Shown one piece after another: positions 6,723 to 13,656 of a stretch of 13,656 bases of DNA. Numbering within the stretch: the first letter of the stretch is position 1; each line of letters opens with the position of its first letter. This stretch comes from Bacteroidota bacterium (GTDB lineage: Bacteria > Bacteroidota > Bacteroidia > Chitinophagales > Chitinophagaceae). The stretch spans positions 1 through 13,656 of the forward strand of contig JAEWJV010000363.1 of NCBI GenBank assembly GCA_023386395.1, written 5' to 3'. A program made the position numbers and the translations under genes. The notes under the pieces were generated by a model that had not been told where the DNA came from, ran no database searches, and saw only the letters and a list, made by a program, of their open reading frames with translations.

Positions 6723-7193
6723 TTACTTTAATATTTGTTTCAATTTGTTTTTAATCCTGTTTAATCGTACGCCTATGTTACTTTCACTCAAACCTGTTAT
6801 TACAGCAATTTCAGCGTAATTGAAGTCTTCCAGGTAAAGGGATATGACGGCTTTTTCTGAATCGTTTAATCCTCGCAATGCCCAGAATAACCGCTCTTCA
6901 TTTTGTGATATGCTTTTTTCATCGGGGAGATGAAGGTGCTCGGGAAATTCCTGGTAATAATCAACAGATATTTTTGATTTCCGGTAAACAGCGATCGCAG
7001 TATTCAAAGCAATCCTGTACATCCATGAACTTACTTTAGATTCACCTTTGAAGCCTGGATAAGATTTCCAAAGTTGATAAACTATTTCCTGGAATAAGTC
7101 TTCCTGGTCTTCTTTATTATCTCTATATAACCTGCAAATTTTATAGATGATATTTTGATAGTCGTGGATTAGTGCTACAAATTCCTTTTCCAT
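6723..7193 (-). CDS. ECF-type RNA polymerase sigma factor
   Basis: A 156-residue sigma-70 family protein with only regions 2 and 4, the ECF architecture. Region 2 spans about 5-75, with the core-binding DLFQEIVYQLW (32-42) and the -10-reading SSWMYRIALNTAI (55-67). Region 4 spans about 103-155, with a helix-turn-helix in the stretch NYAEIAVITGLSESNIGVRLNRIKNKL (125-151). It directs RNA polymerase to a small regulon, normally held inactive by an anti-sigma factor. The next gene, a membrane protein five bases downstream, is the candidate. The 233-base gap to the divergent DUF4954 gene is very AT-rich and has a short palindrome ATACATTGTAT (7240-7250) that might be an autoregulatory site, though this is weak. 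I see no TonB or FecR context, so the signal is unknown. Confidence 0.92.
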   Translation of the reverse strand: MEKEFVALIHDYQNIIYKICRLYRDNKEDQEDLFQEIVYQLWKSYPGFKGESKVSSWMYRIALNTAIAVYRKSKISVDYYQEFPEHLHLPDEKSISQNEERLFWALRGLNDSEKAVISLYLEDFNYAEIAVITGLSESNIGVRLNRIKNKLKQILK

Positions 7194-7393
7194 ACTATCA
7201 TTCTTTTAGTCATTAAATATTTCTTTATAATGTTTTAAAATACATTGTATAATGCATAGGTTGCTTAATTGGTGAAAAATCTTACAGATTTATAAAATAT
7301 TTTTAATTATCGAATGCTTATTGAGTTGCAGGATGGCAATTAATATAGCGGGTAACATTAATTTGTTTTGACAACAGTATGGCCTACACTTTT

Positions 7394-7401
7394 TAAGTTT
7401 G
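7394..7401 (+). promoter_or_regulatory. -7 promoter box of DUF4954 gene
   Basis: TAAGTTTG matches the Bacteroidota -7 consensus exactly, 25 bases before the ATG. A TTTG within TTTTGACA (7367-7370) lies 23 bases upstream and may be the -33 element, slightly farther than usual. It may drive the whole downstream block through ppk1. Confidence 0.55.
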
Positions 7402-7426
7402 CATTCAAACTTGTACATTCATTGTC

Positions 7427-9643
7427 ATGGCAAAAAATGCAATCATAAAAACACCAATAGAAAAGCTCGGTTATAATTTTATAAAGCCTCAGTTCTTACC
7501 AAAAGGTAAAGACGAATATTATTTGCGCAATCTTCAAAACCGGAGCGGTATTAACTATCGTAATCTTACGGCTTATGAAATAGAAGCGCTTGTTAAGAAC
7601 CGCAATGCCAGCGACGACTGGAATAAGATTTTGGTAAGCGATGCTTTCAACCCGGAACTGGTAAAGAACTGCAAGTTTTTTGGCCTTGTACGTATTGGTA
7701 AACTCGAGCCATATTTTCTTGAGTTCAAGGATATGAAATATGCAGTAGGATTGTATAATTCCAATATTGTAAGTTCAGATCTTGGCGATAATGTCTCCGT
7801 TGAAAATGTAAATTACCTGTCGCATTATATCATCGGCAATGAAGTTATTATTGCCAATACAAATGAAGTAGCAACAACCGGTTACGCAAAGTTTGGAAAC
7901 GGTATTGTAAAAGAAGGTGAGCCGGAAAACATTCGTATATGGATGGAAATATGCAATGAAAACGGCGGCAGGAGTGTAATACCGTTTACGGGAATGCTGC
8001 CCGGCGATGCTTATTTGTGGAGTAAATACAGGGATGATGAAAGATTGTTACAGCGGTTTAAAGAAATAACGGAAAAAGAATTTAAAAAAGAACGGGGGTA
8101 TCATGGCAAGATCGGCGACCGCACGGTTATTAAGAATTCCGCCATTATAAAAGATTGCTGGATAGGCAGCGATGCTTATATCAAGGGCGCTAATAAACTG
8201 AAGAACCTTACTATACATTCATCAGAAGAAGCACCAACACAAATTGGTGAAGGCTGTGAACTGGTGAATGGCATCATTAGTAAAGGATGCAGGATATTTT
8301 ATGGCGTGAAGGCGGTGCGCTTTGTTATGGCGTCGCATTCGCAATTAAAATATGGTGCGAGGCTTATCAATTCTTATCTCGGTAACAACGCCACTATTTC
8401 CTGTTGTGAAGTGTTGAACTCGTTAATATTTCCTGCGCATGAGCAACATCATAACAACTCTTTTTTATGTGCTGCTTTGGTGATGGGGCAAAGCAATATT
8501 CCCGCAGGTGCAACTATTGGCTCCAATCATAATTCAAGGGCAGCCGATGGTGAGATCGTTGCAGGCCGCGGATTTTGGCCCGGCTTGTGTGTAAGCCTTA
8601 AACATAATTCAAGGTTTGCAAGTTTTACCATGCTGGTTAAAGGCGATTATTTATATGAACTGGATATTCCTCTGCCTTTTTCATTAACCAGTTTAAATTA
8701 TAAAAATGATACGCTTGAAATAATGCCGGCTTATTGGTTTATGTATAACATGTATGCGCTGGCGCGTAATGAATGGAAATATAAAGACCGCGATAACCGT
8801 ATAGAAAGATTTCAGTTGCTGGAATATGAATACCTGGCGCCCGACAGTGTGAATGAAATATTTGCATCATTGCAATTGCTTGAGTTATTTACAGGGAAAG
8901 CGTGGTATGCAAAAAACAATAAAAATAAAATTGATGATGATGAATGCATACAAAAAGGCAAACAGCTGTTGCAGCAGGAGGCCGCAGTTATTAATGAACT
9001 GGAAATTGTGGCAACCGGTTTTGAAAATTCAAAACGCAAAACGGTTATAAAAAAAGCACAGGCCGCATATAATGCTTACAAAGAAATGATTTTGAACTAT
9101 GGCCTGACACATCTGATTAAGTATATCGAAACAAATGAAATAACGGATGTGTCAAAGCTTTCAAAGGCTTTCAGTGAAGAAGGCCGGGATGCAAAATGGT
9201 TAAATATTGGCGGACAGTTAATGAGTGAAAAAGATGTGGAAGTGTTGAAGGAACAAATCAAAAATCAAACAATTAATAGCTGGGACGATCTGCATGAAGC
9301 GTATTATAATGAAGGCGAAATTTATCCATACAAAAAAGCGCAGCATGCATTGGCTTCCCTGCTTGAAATTGAAAATATGCAGGCTGGAAATATTTCCGAT
9401 AAGAAAATTATTGAATGGCTTGATAAAGCAGTAATGATTAATGAAAGCATCACGGAACGCATTATTCAATCGAGAAAAAAGGATTATACTAACCCGTTTC
9501 GCAAAATGGTATATAATTCAGATGAGGAAATGAATAATGTAACCGGCAGTTTTAGCAGCAACAGTTTTATAAAACAGAAACAGGAGGAACTGGAAAGCTT
9601 TCGGAAGCTTGTTCAAGAATTAAAAATGAAGTTTAGGTTTTAA
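7427..9643 (+). CDS. DUF4954-like left-handed beta-helix protein
   Basis: A 738-residue cytosolic protein, without signal peptide or membrane segments, resembling the DUF4954 family found mainly in Bacteroidota. Residues about 110-400 have hexapeptide-repeat-like turns (for example IGDRTVIKNSAIIKDCWIGSDAYIKG, 229-254), expected to form a left-handed beta-helix as in acyl- and nucleotidyl-sugar transferases. The late helix contains HEQHH (338-342) and two HNSR motifs (368-371 and 393-396), candidates for a metal or substrate site. The C-terminal third (about 440-738) is helical and charged, with a coiled-coil-like end. The family's reaction is not known to me; a sugar-nucleotide or acyl-transfer role is only suggested by the fold. 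It starts a + strand block, with the HD-PycTM gene 47 bases downstream. Confidence 0.85.
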   Translation: MAKNAIIKTPIEKLGYNFIKPQFLPKGKDEYYLRNLQNRSGINYRNLTAYEIEALVKNRNASDDWNKILVSDAFNPELVKNCKFFGLVRIGKLEPYFLEFKDMKYAVGLYNSNIVSSDLGDNVSVENVNYLSHYIIGNEVIIANTNEVATTGYAKFGNGIVKEGEPENIRIWMEICNENGGRSVIPFTGMLPGDAYLWSKYRDDERLLQRFKEITEKEFKKERGYHGKIGDRTVIKNSAIIKDCWIGSDAYIKGANKLKNLTIHSSEEAPTQIGEGCELVNGIISKGCRIFYGVKAVRFVMASHSQLKYGARLINSYLGNNATISCCEVLNSLIFPAHEQHHNNSFLCAALVMGQSNIPAGATIGSNHNSRAADGEIVAGRGFWPGLCVSLKHNSRFASFTMLVKGDYLYELDIPLPFSLTSLNYKNDTLEIMPAYWFMYNMYALARNEWKYKDRDNRIERFQLLEYEYLAPDSVNEIFASLQLLELFTGKAWYAKNNKNKIDDDECIQKGKQLLQQEAAVINELEIVATGFENSKRKTVIKKAQAAYNAYKEMILNYGLTHLIKYIETNEITDVSKLSKAFSEEGRDAKWLNIGGQLMSEKDVEVLKEQIKNQTINSWDDLHEAYYNEGEIYPYKKAQHALASLLEIENMQAGNISDKKIIEWLDKAVMINESITERIIQSRKKDYTNPFRKMVYNSDEEMNNVTGSFSSNSFIKQKQEELESFRKLVQELKMKFRF

Positions 9644-9690
9644 GGCATGCAGCGTATTTCTTTATTACTTTCAGTTACAAATTTTCCCAC

Positions 9691-10896
9691 ATGGATTACA
9701 GGATTCTTTTAGAACAGGTGCAAAATCATATTGAGCAAGTATTTAAAACGCCGGATGCATCCAATCTTTTATATCACAACTTAACGCATACGCAAAAGGT
9801 TGTTGAGGCTGCTACGCAAATTGCCAATCACTATGCATTGGACGATCATGATTTTTTTATTGTAGTTACGGCTGCATGGTTTCATGATATTGGTTATTTG
9901 CACGCAACAGCAGGCCACGAAGAAATTGGCGCTGATGAGGCGGCAGCTTTATTAACAAGGCTTGATGTAAGTGATAGTATAATCGAAAAAATTAAGCATT
10001 GCATACTGGCTACAAAATTGCCGCAGCGTCCTGCAAACCTGTTGGAAGAAATAATTTGCGATGCCGATCTATTTCATTTTGGAACGGATGACTTTTCGGA
10101 GAACAACAAGCGCATGCGTAAAGAGGCTAAACTTCTTTATCATAAAGACTTTACAAAAGAGGAATGGCGAAATAAAACAATAGAGCTGCTTAAATCACAT
10201 AATTATTTTACAGAATATTGCCGCAACATTTTGAATGCAAAAAAGCAGGAAAACATGGAGCAGTTATTGAACCAGCAATATAAAGCAGCCATGAAAAACA
10301 GCAATGAAGTGCACGCTAAGCCTGATGTAACAGGCATTACCGAAAATATTAAACCGAAGAACGAAAAACGGCCGGACCGCGGGATAGAAACGATGTTTCG
10401 TGTTGCATCCAGTAATCACCAAAAGCTAAGCGATATGGCTGACAATAAATCGCATATTCTCATTACTGTTAATTCAATTATTATATCGGTGGTAGTGAGT
10501 TTGCTGCTGCGCAAACTTGATGAGAACAATCACCTTACTATTCCCGCCATTATATTATTATTAGTAAGCCTTTCAACTATTGTTTTATCTATTCTTGCAA
10601 CAAGGCCTAACATATCAAACGGAACATTTACGCAGCAGGAACTGAACAATAAAACAACCAATCTTTTATTCTTTGGCAATTTTTTTAAAATGAGCCTTGA
10701 TAGTTATAAGGAAGGCATGCTGCAAATGATGGGCGACCGTGATTTTTTGTATGGTTCACTCATAAAAGATATATACGCGCAGGGCGTGGTTCTGGGAAGA
10801 AAATATAAACTGCTGCGTGCCGCCTATAATATATTTATGTTTGGGCTGATTATTTCTGTTGTGGCATTTATCATAGCCGCAGTAATCGATAATTAG
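9691..10896 (+). CDS. HD phosphohydrolase fused to PycTM (DUF5706) membrane effector domain
   Basis: A 401-residue two-part protein. Residues about 1-185 are an HD domain with the metal ligands in order: YHNLTH (H29, H33), WFHDIGY (H65, D66), AGHEEIG (H76), and CDADLFHF (D124, D126). HD enzymes cleave phosphoester or phosphoanhydride bonds, often in nucleotides. A charged linker (about 186-227) leads to a PycTM domain, recognised by RGIETMFRVASSNH (230-243), KLSDMADNKSHILITVNS (245-262) and three membrane segments (about 256-274, 284-303, 380-399). PycTM is the membrane effector module of Pycsar defence, triggered by cyclic CMP or UMP. No cyclase gene lies in this window. The stop is 36 bases before the ppk1 ATG, pointing to co-transcription. 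Known: both domain families. Inferred: that the HD part controls or removes the ligand or signal for the membrane part. Substrate unknown. Confidence 0.85.
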   Translation: MDYRILLEQVQNHIEQVFKTPDASNLLYHNLTHTQKVVEAATQIANHYALDDHDFFIVVTAAWFHDIGYLHATAGHEEIGADEAAALLTRLDVSDSIIEKIKHCILATKLPQRPANLLEEIICDADLFHFGTDDFSENNKRMRKEAKLLYHKDFTKEEWRNKTIELLKSHNYFTEYCRNILNAKKQENMEQLLNQQYKAAMKNSNEVHAKPDVTGITENIKPKNEKRPDRGIETMFRVASSNHQKLSDMADNKSHILITVNSIIISVVVSLLLRKLDENNHLTIPAIILLLVSLSTIVLSILATRPNISNGTFTQQELNNKTTNLLFFGNFFKMSLDSYKEGMLQMMGDRDFLYGSLIKDIYAQGVVLGRKYKLLRAAYNIFMFGLIISVVAFIIAAVIDN

Positions 10897-10932
10897 TTGC
10901 GCACAGGTATCATAAATCCCCTTATTTATTTA

Positions 10933-12969
10933 ATGGCAGAATCAAAATTTTTTAGCAGGGATATAAGCTGGCTTTCATTTAACGAACGTGTTTTGAATGA
11001 AGCGCTGAACAGGCAGTTGCTGTTAGGCGAACGGTTAAAATTTCTGTCAATATTTTCTTCTAACCTGGATGAATTTTATCGTGTACGTATGCCTGTTCTG
11101 ATGGCAAAAAAAATATATGCATCAAGCAAAAAAAGAACCAAGCCTGAGTTGCTGGATGCTGCCCCGGAATTTGATGAAGCGAGAAACATTATTCAACGCC
11201 AGCAGGAATATTATGGCGATATTCTCGTGAACAAATTAATTCCCTTGCTGGCTGAACAAAATATAACCTGGCTGTATGGAAAACCCATTCCTCAATGGTT
11301 AGATAATGCATTGCAACAATATTTCTTTTCAACTATTGCAGCTTTTTTACAGGTGAATTATCTTTCGGCGAAATCAAATTTCTTCCCTCAGAATAATAAA
11401 CTTTACTTCCTGGTTTCTTTTGATGGCCTGCATGAAGATACAGCCATTGTAAACATTCCTTCGGATGAACTGCCCAGGTTTCTTTCCATTGAAAAGGATG
11501 AACGGCAGTATATTGTTTTTATTGATGACATTATAAAACAAAATCTTCAATACCTTTTTCGGGAAAAGAAAATTGAACATTGTTTCAGTTTTAAAATTAC
11601 ACGGGATGCAGATTTGTACCTTGAAGATGAATTACCTGAAACACTTGCGGAAAAGATTGAAAAGCAGGTGGCGAAAAGGGATTTTGGGAAAGCAACAAGA
11701 TTATTATATGAAAGAGAAATTCCCTTGCGGCAATTACAACTTTTATGTAACCTGTTTAAAACCCCTGTTTCCAATACTATTGAAGGCGGCCGCTATCACA
11801 ACCTAAAAGATATTATGGCTTTGCCATTGCCAGAATATTTGTTCGATGCAGAGCAACCTTCAATTAACCTGCAGTTAATTGATAAAACCCTGCATGAACT
11901 TATTCTTGAAAAGGACATTATGCTGCATACGCCTTATAATAATTATGATACCGTATTGCGATTTTTTAATGAAGCTGCAATTGATAAGCAAACAGAAGAA
12001 ATTTACATTACGTTTTATCGCATTGCAACCAATTCAAGAATTGCACATGCATTAATAACTGCTGCAAAAAATGGTAAGAAGGTTTTTGTATTTGATGAAC
12101 TGAAGGCAAGGTTTGATGAAGAAAATAATTTGCGCTGGGCAAAAAAAATGAAAGCTGCCGGCGTAAGGGTTATTTACAGCATCCCCAGGCTTAAAGTACA
12201 CGCCAAGGTTGCGTTGATAAAGAAGAAGGATGCAAAACATGTTGCCTTATTAGCCACGGGCAATATGAATGAAACCACTGCAAAAATTTACACAGACCAT
12301 CACTTTTTTACGGCATACAAACCCATAATACAGGAGCTTGAAATGCTCTTTCATTTCCTGGATAAACAAAAAAAGCCTGGCATAAAGGATACCTTATCAT
12401 TTAAACATTTACTGGTAGCTCAATTTAACCTGCAGGAAGAATTTCTGGCGTTGATACAGCAGGAGATAAATAATGCAGGAAATGGATTGCCAGCTTCCAT
12501 CTGCATCAAGCTTAACAATATTGAAGAACAAAATTTAATTAGTAAGTTATATGAAGCATCGAATGCAGGTGTAAAAATAAACTTGATTATTCGCAGTATT
12601 TGCTGTTTAATTCCGGGCGTTAAAGGCATGAGTGAAAACATTGCTGTTAAAAGAATTGTTGGTAAATATCTTGAACATGCCCGTGTATTTATATTTCATA
12701 ATAATGGCGATACAAAAGTTTTTGCCGGTTCTGCAGATTGGATGAACCGCAATATTCATACGCGTATTGAAGTTTGTTTTCCTGTATATGATGAAGCTAT
12801 TAAACAGGAACTAATTGACATAATAAATATAGAATGGAGCGATAATGCGCAGGCTGTTTATATAAATGAGTATTTAAGCAATGTGCCTGTGGCGGAAAAT
12901 GAAAGCGGTAAACCTGTAAATTCTCAACAGGCTATTTATGATTATCTAAAAGAAAAAACCGGCTTATGA
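10933..12969 (+). CDS. ppk1: Polyphosphate kinase 1
   Basis: Reversibly moves the gamma phosphate of ATP onto inorganic polyphosphate. At 678 residues it is full length. The N-terminal FFSRDISWLSFNERVLNEA and SSNLDEFYRVR blocks are typical. The catalytic half, made of two phospholipase D-like domains, has ELKARFDEENNLRWAKK, then RLKVHAK with His423, equivalent to the autophosphorylated E. coli His435. It also has TGNMNETTAKIYTDHHF and the second essential histidine in YLEHARVFIF (His582, E. coli His592), then HTRIEVCFPV. The frame stays open back to a TTG at 10897, but MAESKFFSRD at 10933 is the family's usual beginning. It follows the HD-PycTM gene by 36 bases and overlaps the next gene by four (ATGA), indicating an operon with translational coupling. 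Confidence 0.97.
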   Translation: MAESKFFSRDISWLSFNERVLNEALNRQLLLGERLKFLSIFSSNLDEFYRVRMPVLMAKKIYASSKKRTKPELLDAAPEFDEARNIIQRQQEYYGDILVNKLIPLLAEQNITWLYGKPIPQWLDNALQQYFFSTIAAFLQVNYLSAKSNFFPQNNKLYFLVSFDGLHEDTAIVNIPSDELPRFLSIEKDERQYIVFIDDIIKQNLQYLFREKKIEHCFSFKITRDADLYLEDELPETLAEKIEKQVAKRDFGKATRLLYEREIPLRQLQLLCNLFKTPVSNTIEGGRYHNLKDIMALPLPEYLFDAEQPSINLQLIDKTLHELILEKDIMLHTPYNNYDTVLRFFNEAAIDKQTEEIYITFYRIATNSRIAHALITAAKNGKKVFVFDELKARFDEENNLRWAKKMKAAGVRVIYSIPRLKVHAKVALIKKKDAKHVALLATGNMNETTAKIYTDHHFFTAYKPIIQELEMLFHFLDKQKKPGIKDTLSFKHLLVAQFNLQEEFLALIQQEINNAGNGLPASICIKLNNIEEQNLISKLYEASNAGVKINLIIRSICCLIPGVKGMSENIAVKRIVGKYLEHARVFIFHNNGDTKVFAGSADWMNRNIHTRIEVCFPVYDEAIKQELIDIINIEWSDNAQAVYINEYLSNVPVAENESGKPVNSQQAIYDYLKEKTGL

Positions 12970-13656
12970 AAGGATTGTGCAATTATGTATTGTTTTCGTT
13001 AAGCGTATTAATGGCTTGCGGGCAACAGGCGCAAACGAATAATGAACAAGGCTTATTTGCAGGTCATTATGAAATAAACAAACCTCAACAGGTTTTTAAT
13101 ATGCCAAAAGAACTGGATGAAATTTCAGGCATAACATTTCACCCAAAAGAATCAAATATTATTTATGCCGAGCAGGATGAAGAAGGGAAAATATTTATAT
13201 ATGATTTGAATAATGGCAACGTGCGCAAAACAAAATTTGCCGGCAAAGGTGATTATGAAGATATACAGCTACTCAACAATTATATTGTTATGCTGCGCAG
13301 CGACGGAGTTTTATACACATTTCCCTTTAATGATATAAATGCAGAAGTAACTGACAACACAAAAGAATTCAGGCACATTTTACCAGGCGGCGAATATGAA
13401 GGTTTATATGCTGATAACCCGGCGTCAAAGTTGTATGTGCTTTGTAAAAGTTGCGAAGGAAAACAGGAAAAGACAACGACTGTTTATATACTGTCAATGG
13501 ATGATGCCGGCAATATAAAATTAGAAAGTAATGCAACCATCAATGTAAAATCTATTGCTGAAAAAGCCGGGCTTAAGAAACTGAACTTTCGCCCGTCAGC
13601 ATTTACAAAAACGCAGGATGGTAATGAATGGTTTATTCTTTCATCGGTTAATAAAC
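12966..13656 (+). CDS. SdiA-regulated-like beta-propeller lipoprotein (partial)
   Basis: The start ATG lies inside the ppk1 stop (ATGA). The frame stays open to the right edge, giving 230 codons of an incomplete gene. A lipoprotein signal peptide runs MKGLCNYVLFSLSVLMAC, with the lipobox cysteine at 18. The mature part has a propeller-like pattern: LDEISGITFHP (about 51-61), IIYAEQDEEGKIFIYDL, then a G-x-YEDIQ strand, GGEYEGLYADN and LYVLCKSC. It resembles SdiA-regulated/esterase-like beta-propeller proteins of Bacteroidota. The role is unknown; some propellers of this type act on or sense ligands in the periplasm. Overlap with ppk1 implies coupled expression. The C-terminal blades are outside the window. 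Confidence 0.75.
   Translation, partial: MKGLCNYVLFSLSVLMACGQQAQTNNEQGLFAGHYEINKPQQVFNMPKELDEISGITFHPKESNIIYAEQDEEGKIFIYDLNNGNVRKTKFAGKGDYEDIQLLNNYIVMLRSDGVLYTFPFNDINAEVTDNTKEFRHILPGGEYEGLYADNPASKLYVLCKSCEGKQEKTTTVYILSMDDAGNIKLESNATINVKSIAEKAGLKKLNFRPSAFTKTQDGNEWFILSSVNK

Noticed and set aside
7240..7250. ATACATTGTAT palindrome as an operator of the sigma gene
   Set aside because: Short palindromes of this kind are expected by chance in such AT-rich sequence, and there is no second copy, so it is not listed as a feature.
10897..10932. TTG start extending ppk1 by 12 residues
   Set aside because: The extension is not family-like, and MAESKFFSRD from the ATG at 10933 is the usual PPK1 beginning; the TTG also lies directly after the preceding stop.
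9691..12969. A complete Pycsar or CBASS defence operon
   Set aside because: Only an effector-type domain is visible. I find no cyclase (PycC or CD-NTase motif) on either strand of the window, so a complete system cannot be claimed.

Overview
This AT-rich chromosomal window most likely comes from a Bacteroidota member, probably of the Chitinophagaceae. The grounds are protein families typical of that phylum (a DUF4954-type beta-helix protein, an HD-PycTM fusion, an SdiA-regulated-like lipoprotein, a eukaryote-like NADP isocitrate dehydrogenase), little sign of Shine-Dalgarno sequences, and promoter-like boxes of the Bacteroidota -7 type (TAnnTTTG) close upstream of several starts. I see no rRNA, tRNA, CRISPR array, insertion sequence or phage gene. 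No gap between genes exceeds 300 bases; the largest is 233.

Layout. The left edge holds the last 35 codons of a probable heme o synthase (+). Convergent to it is a YdcF/SanA-like DUF218 lipoprotein (-). A 171-base (291 bases from the preferred YdcF start) divergent gap contains an orphan intrinsic terminator. Then come a secreted GH16 beta-glucanase and an RDD membrane protein (+). The RDD stop codon abuts the stop of a convergent SGNH/GDSL-hydrolase lipoprotein (-). Next are icd (+) with a strong terminator, a Gdx/SugE-type SMR exporter (+), thioredoxin (-) with a hairpin in its leader, and a LolA-like periplasmic protein (+). A GC-rich palindrome separates the last from a convergent two-gene unit (-): an ECF sigma factor followed by a four-helix membrane protein that may be its anti-sigma partner.

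The right half is a co-directional block on the + strand: a 738-residue DUF4954-like protein; an HD phosphohydrolase domain fused to a PycTM (DUF5706) membrane effector domain; polyphosphate kinase 1; and, overlapping ppk1 by four bases, the start of an SdiA-regulated-like beta-propeller lipoprotein that runs off the window. The last three genes are packed like an operon.

The left half is mostly housekeeping and envelope functions. The most interesting locus is HD-PycTM plus ppk1. PycTM domains are known as membrane effectors of Pycsar cyclic-pyrimidine antiphage signalling. Here one is fused to a predicted phosphohydrolase, sits beside polyphosphate synthesis, and has no nucleotide cyclase in the window. 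I read it as a candidate stress or nucleotide-signalling module, not a demonstrated defence system.
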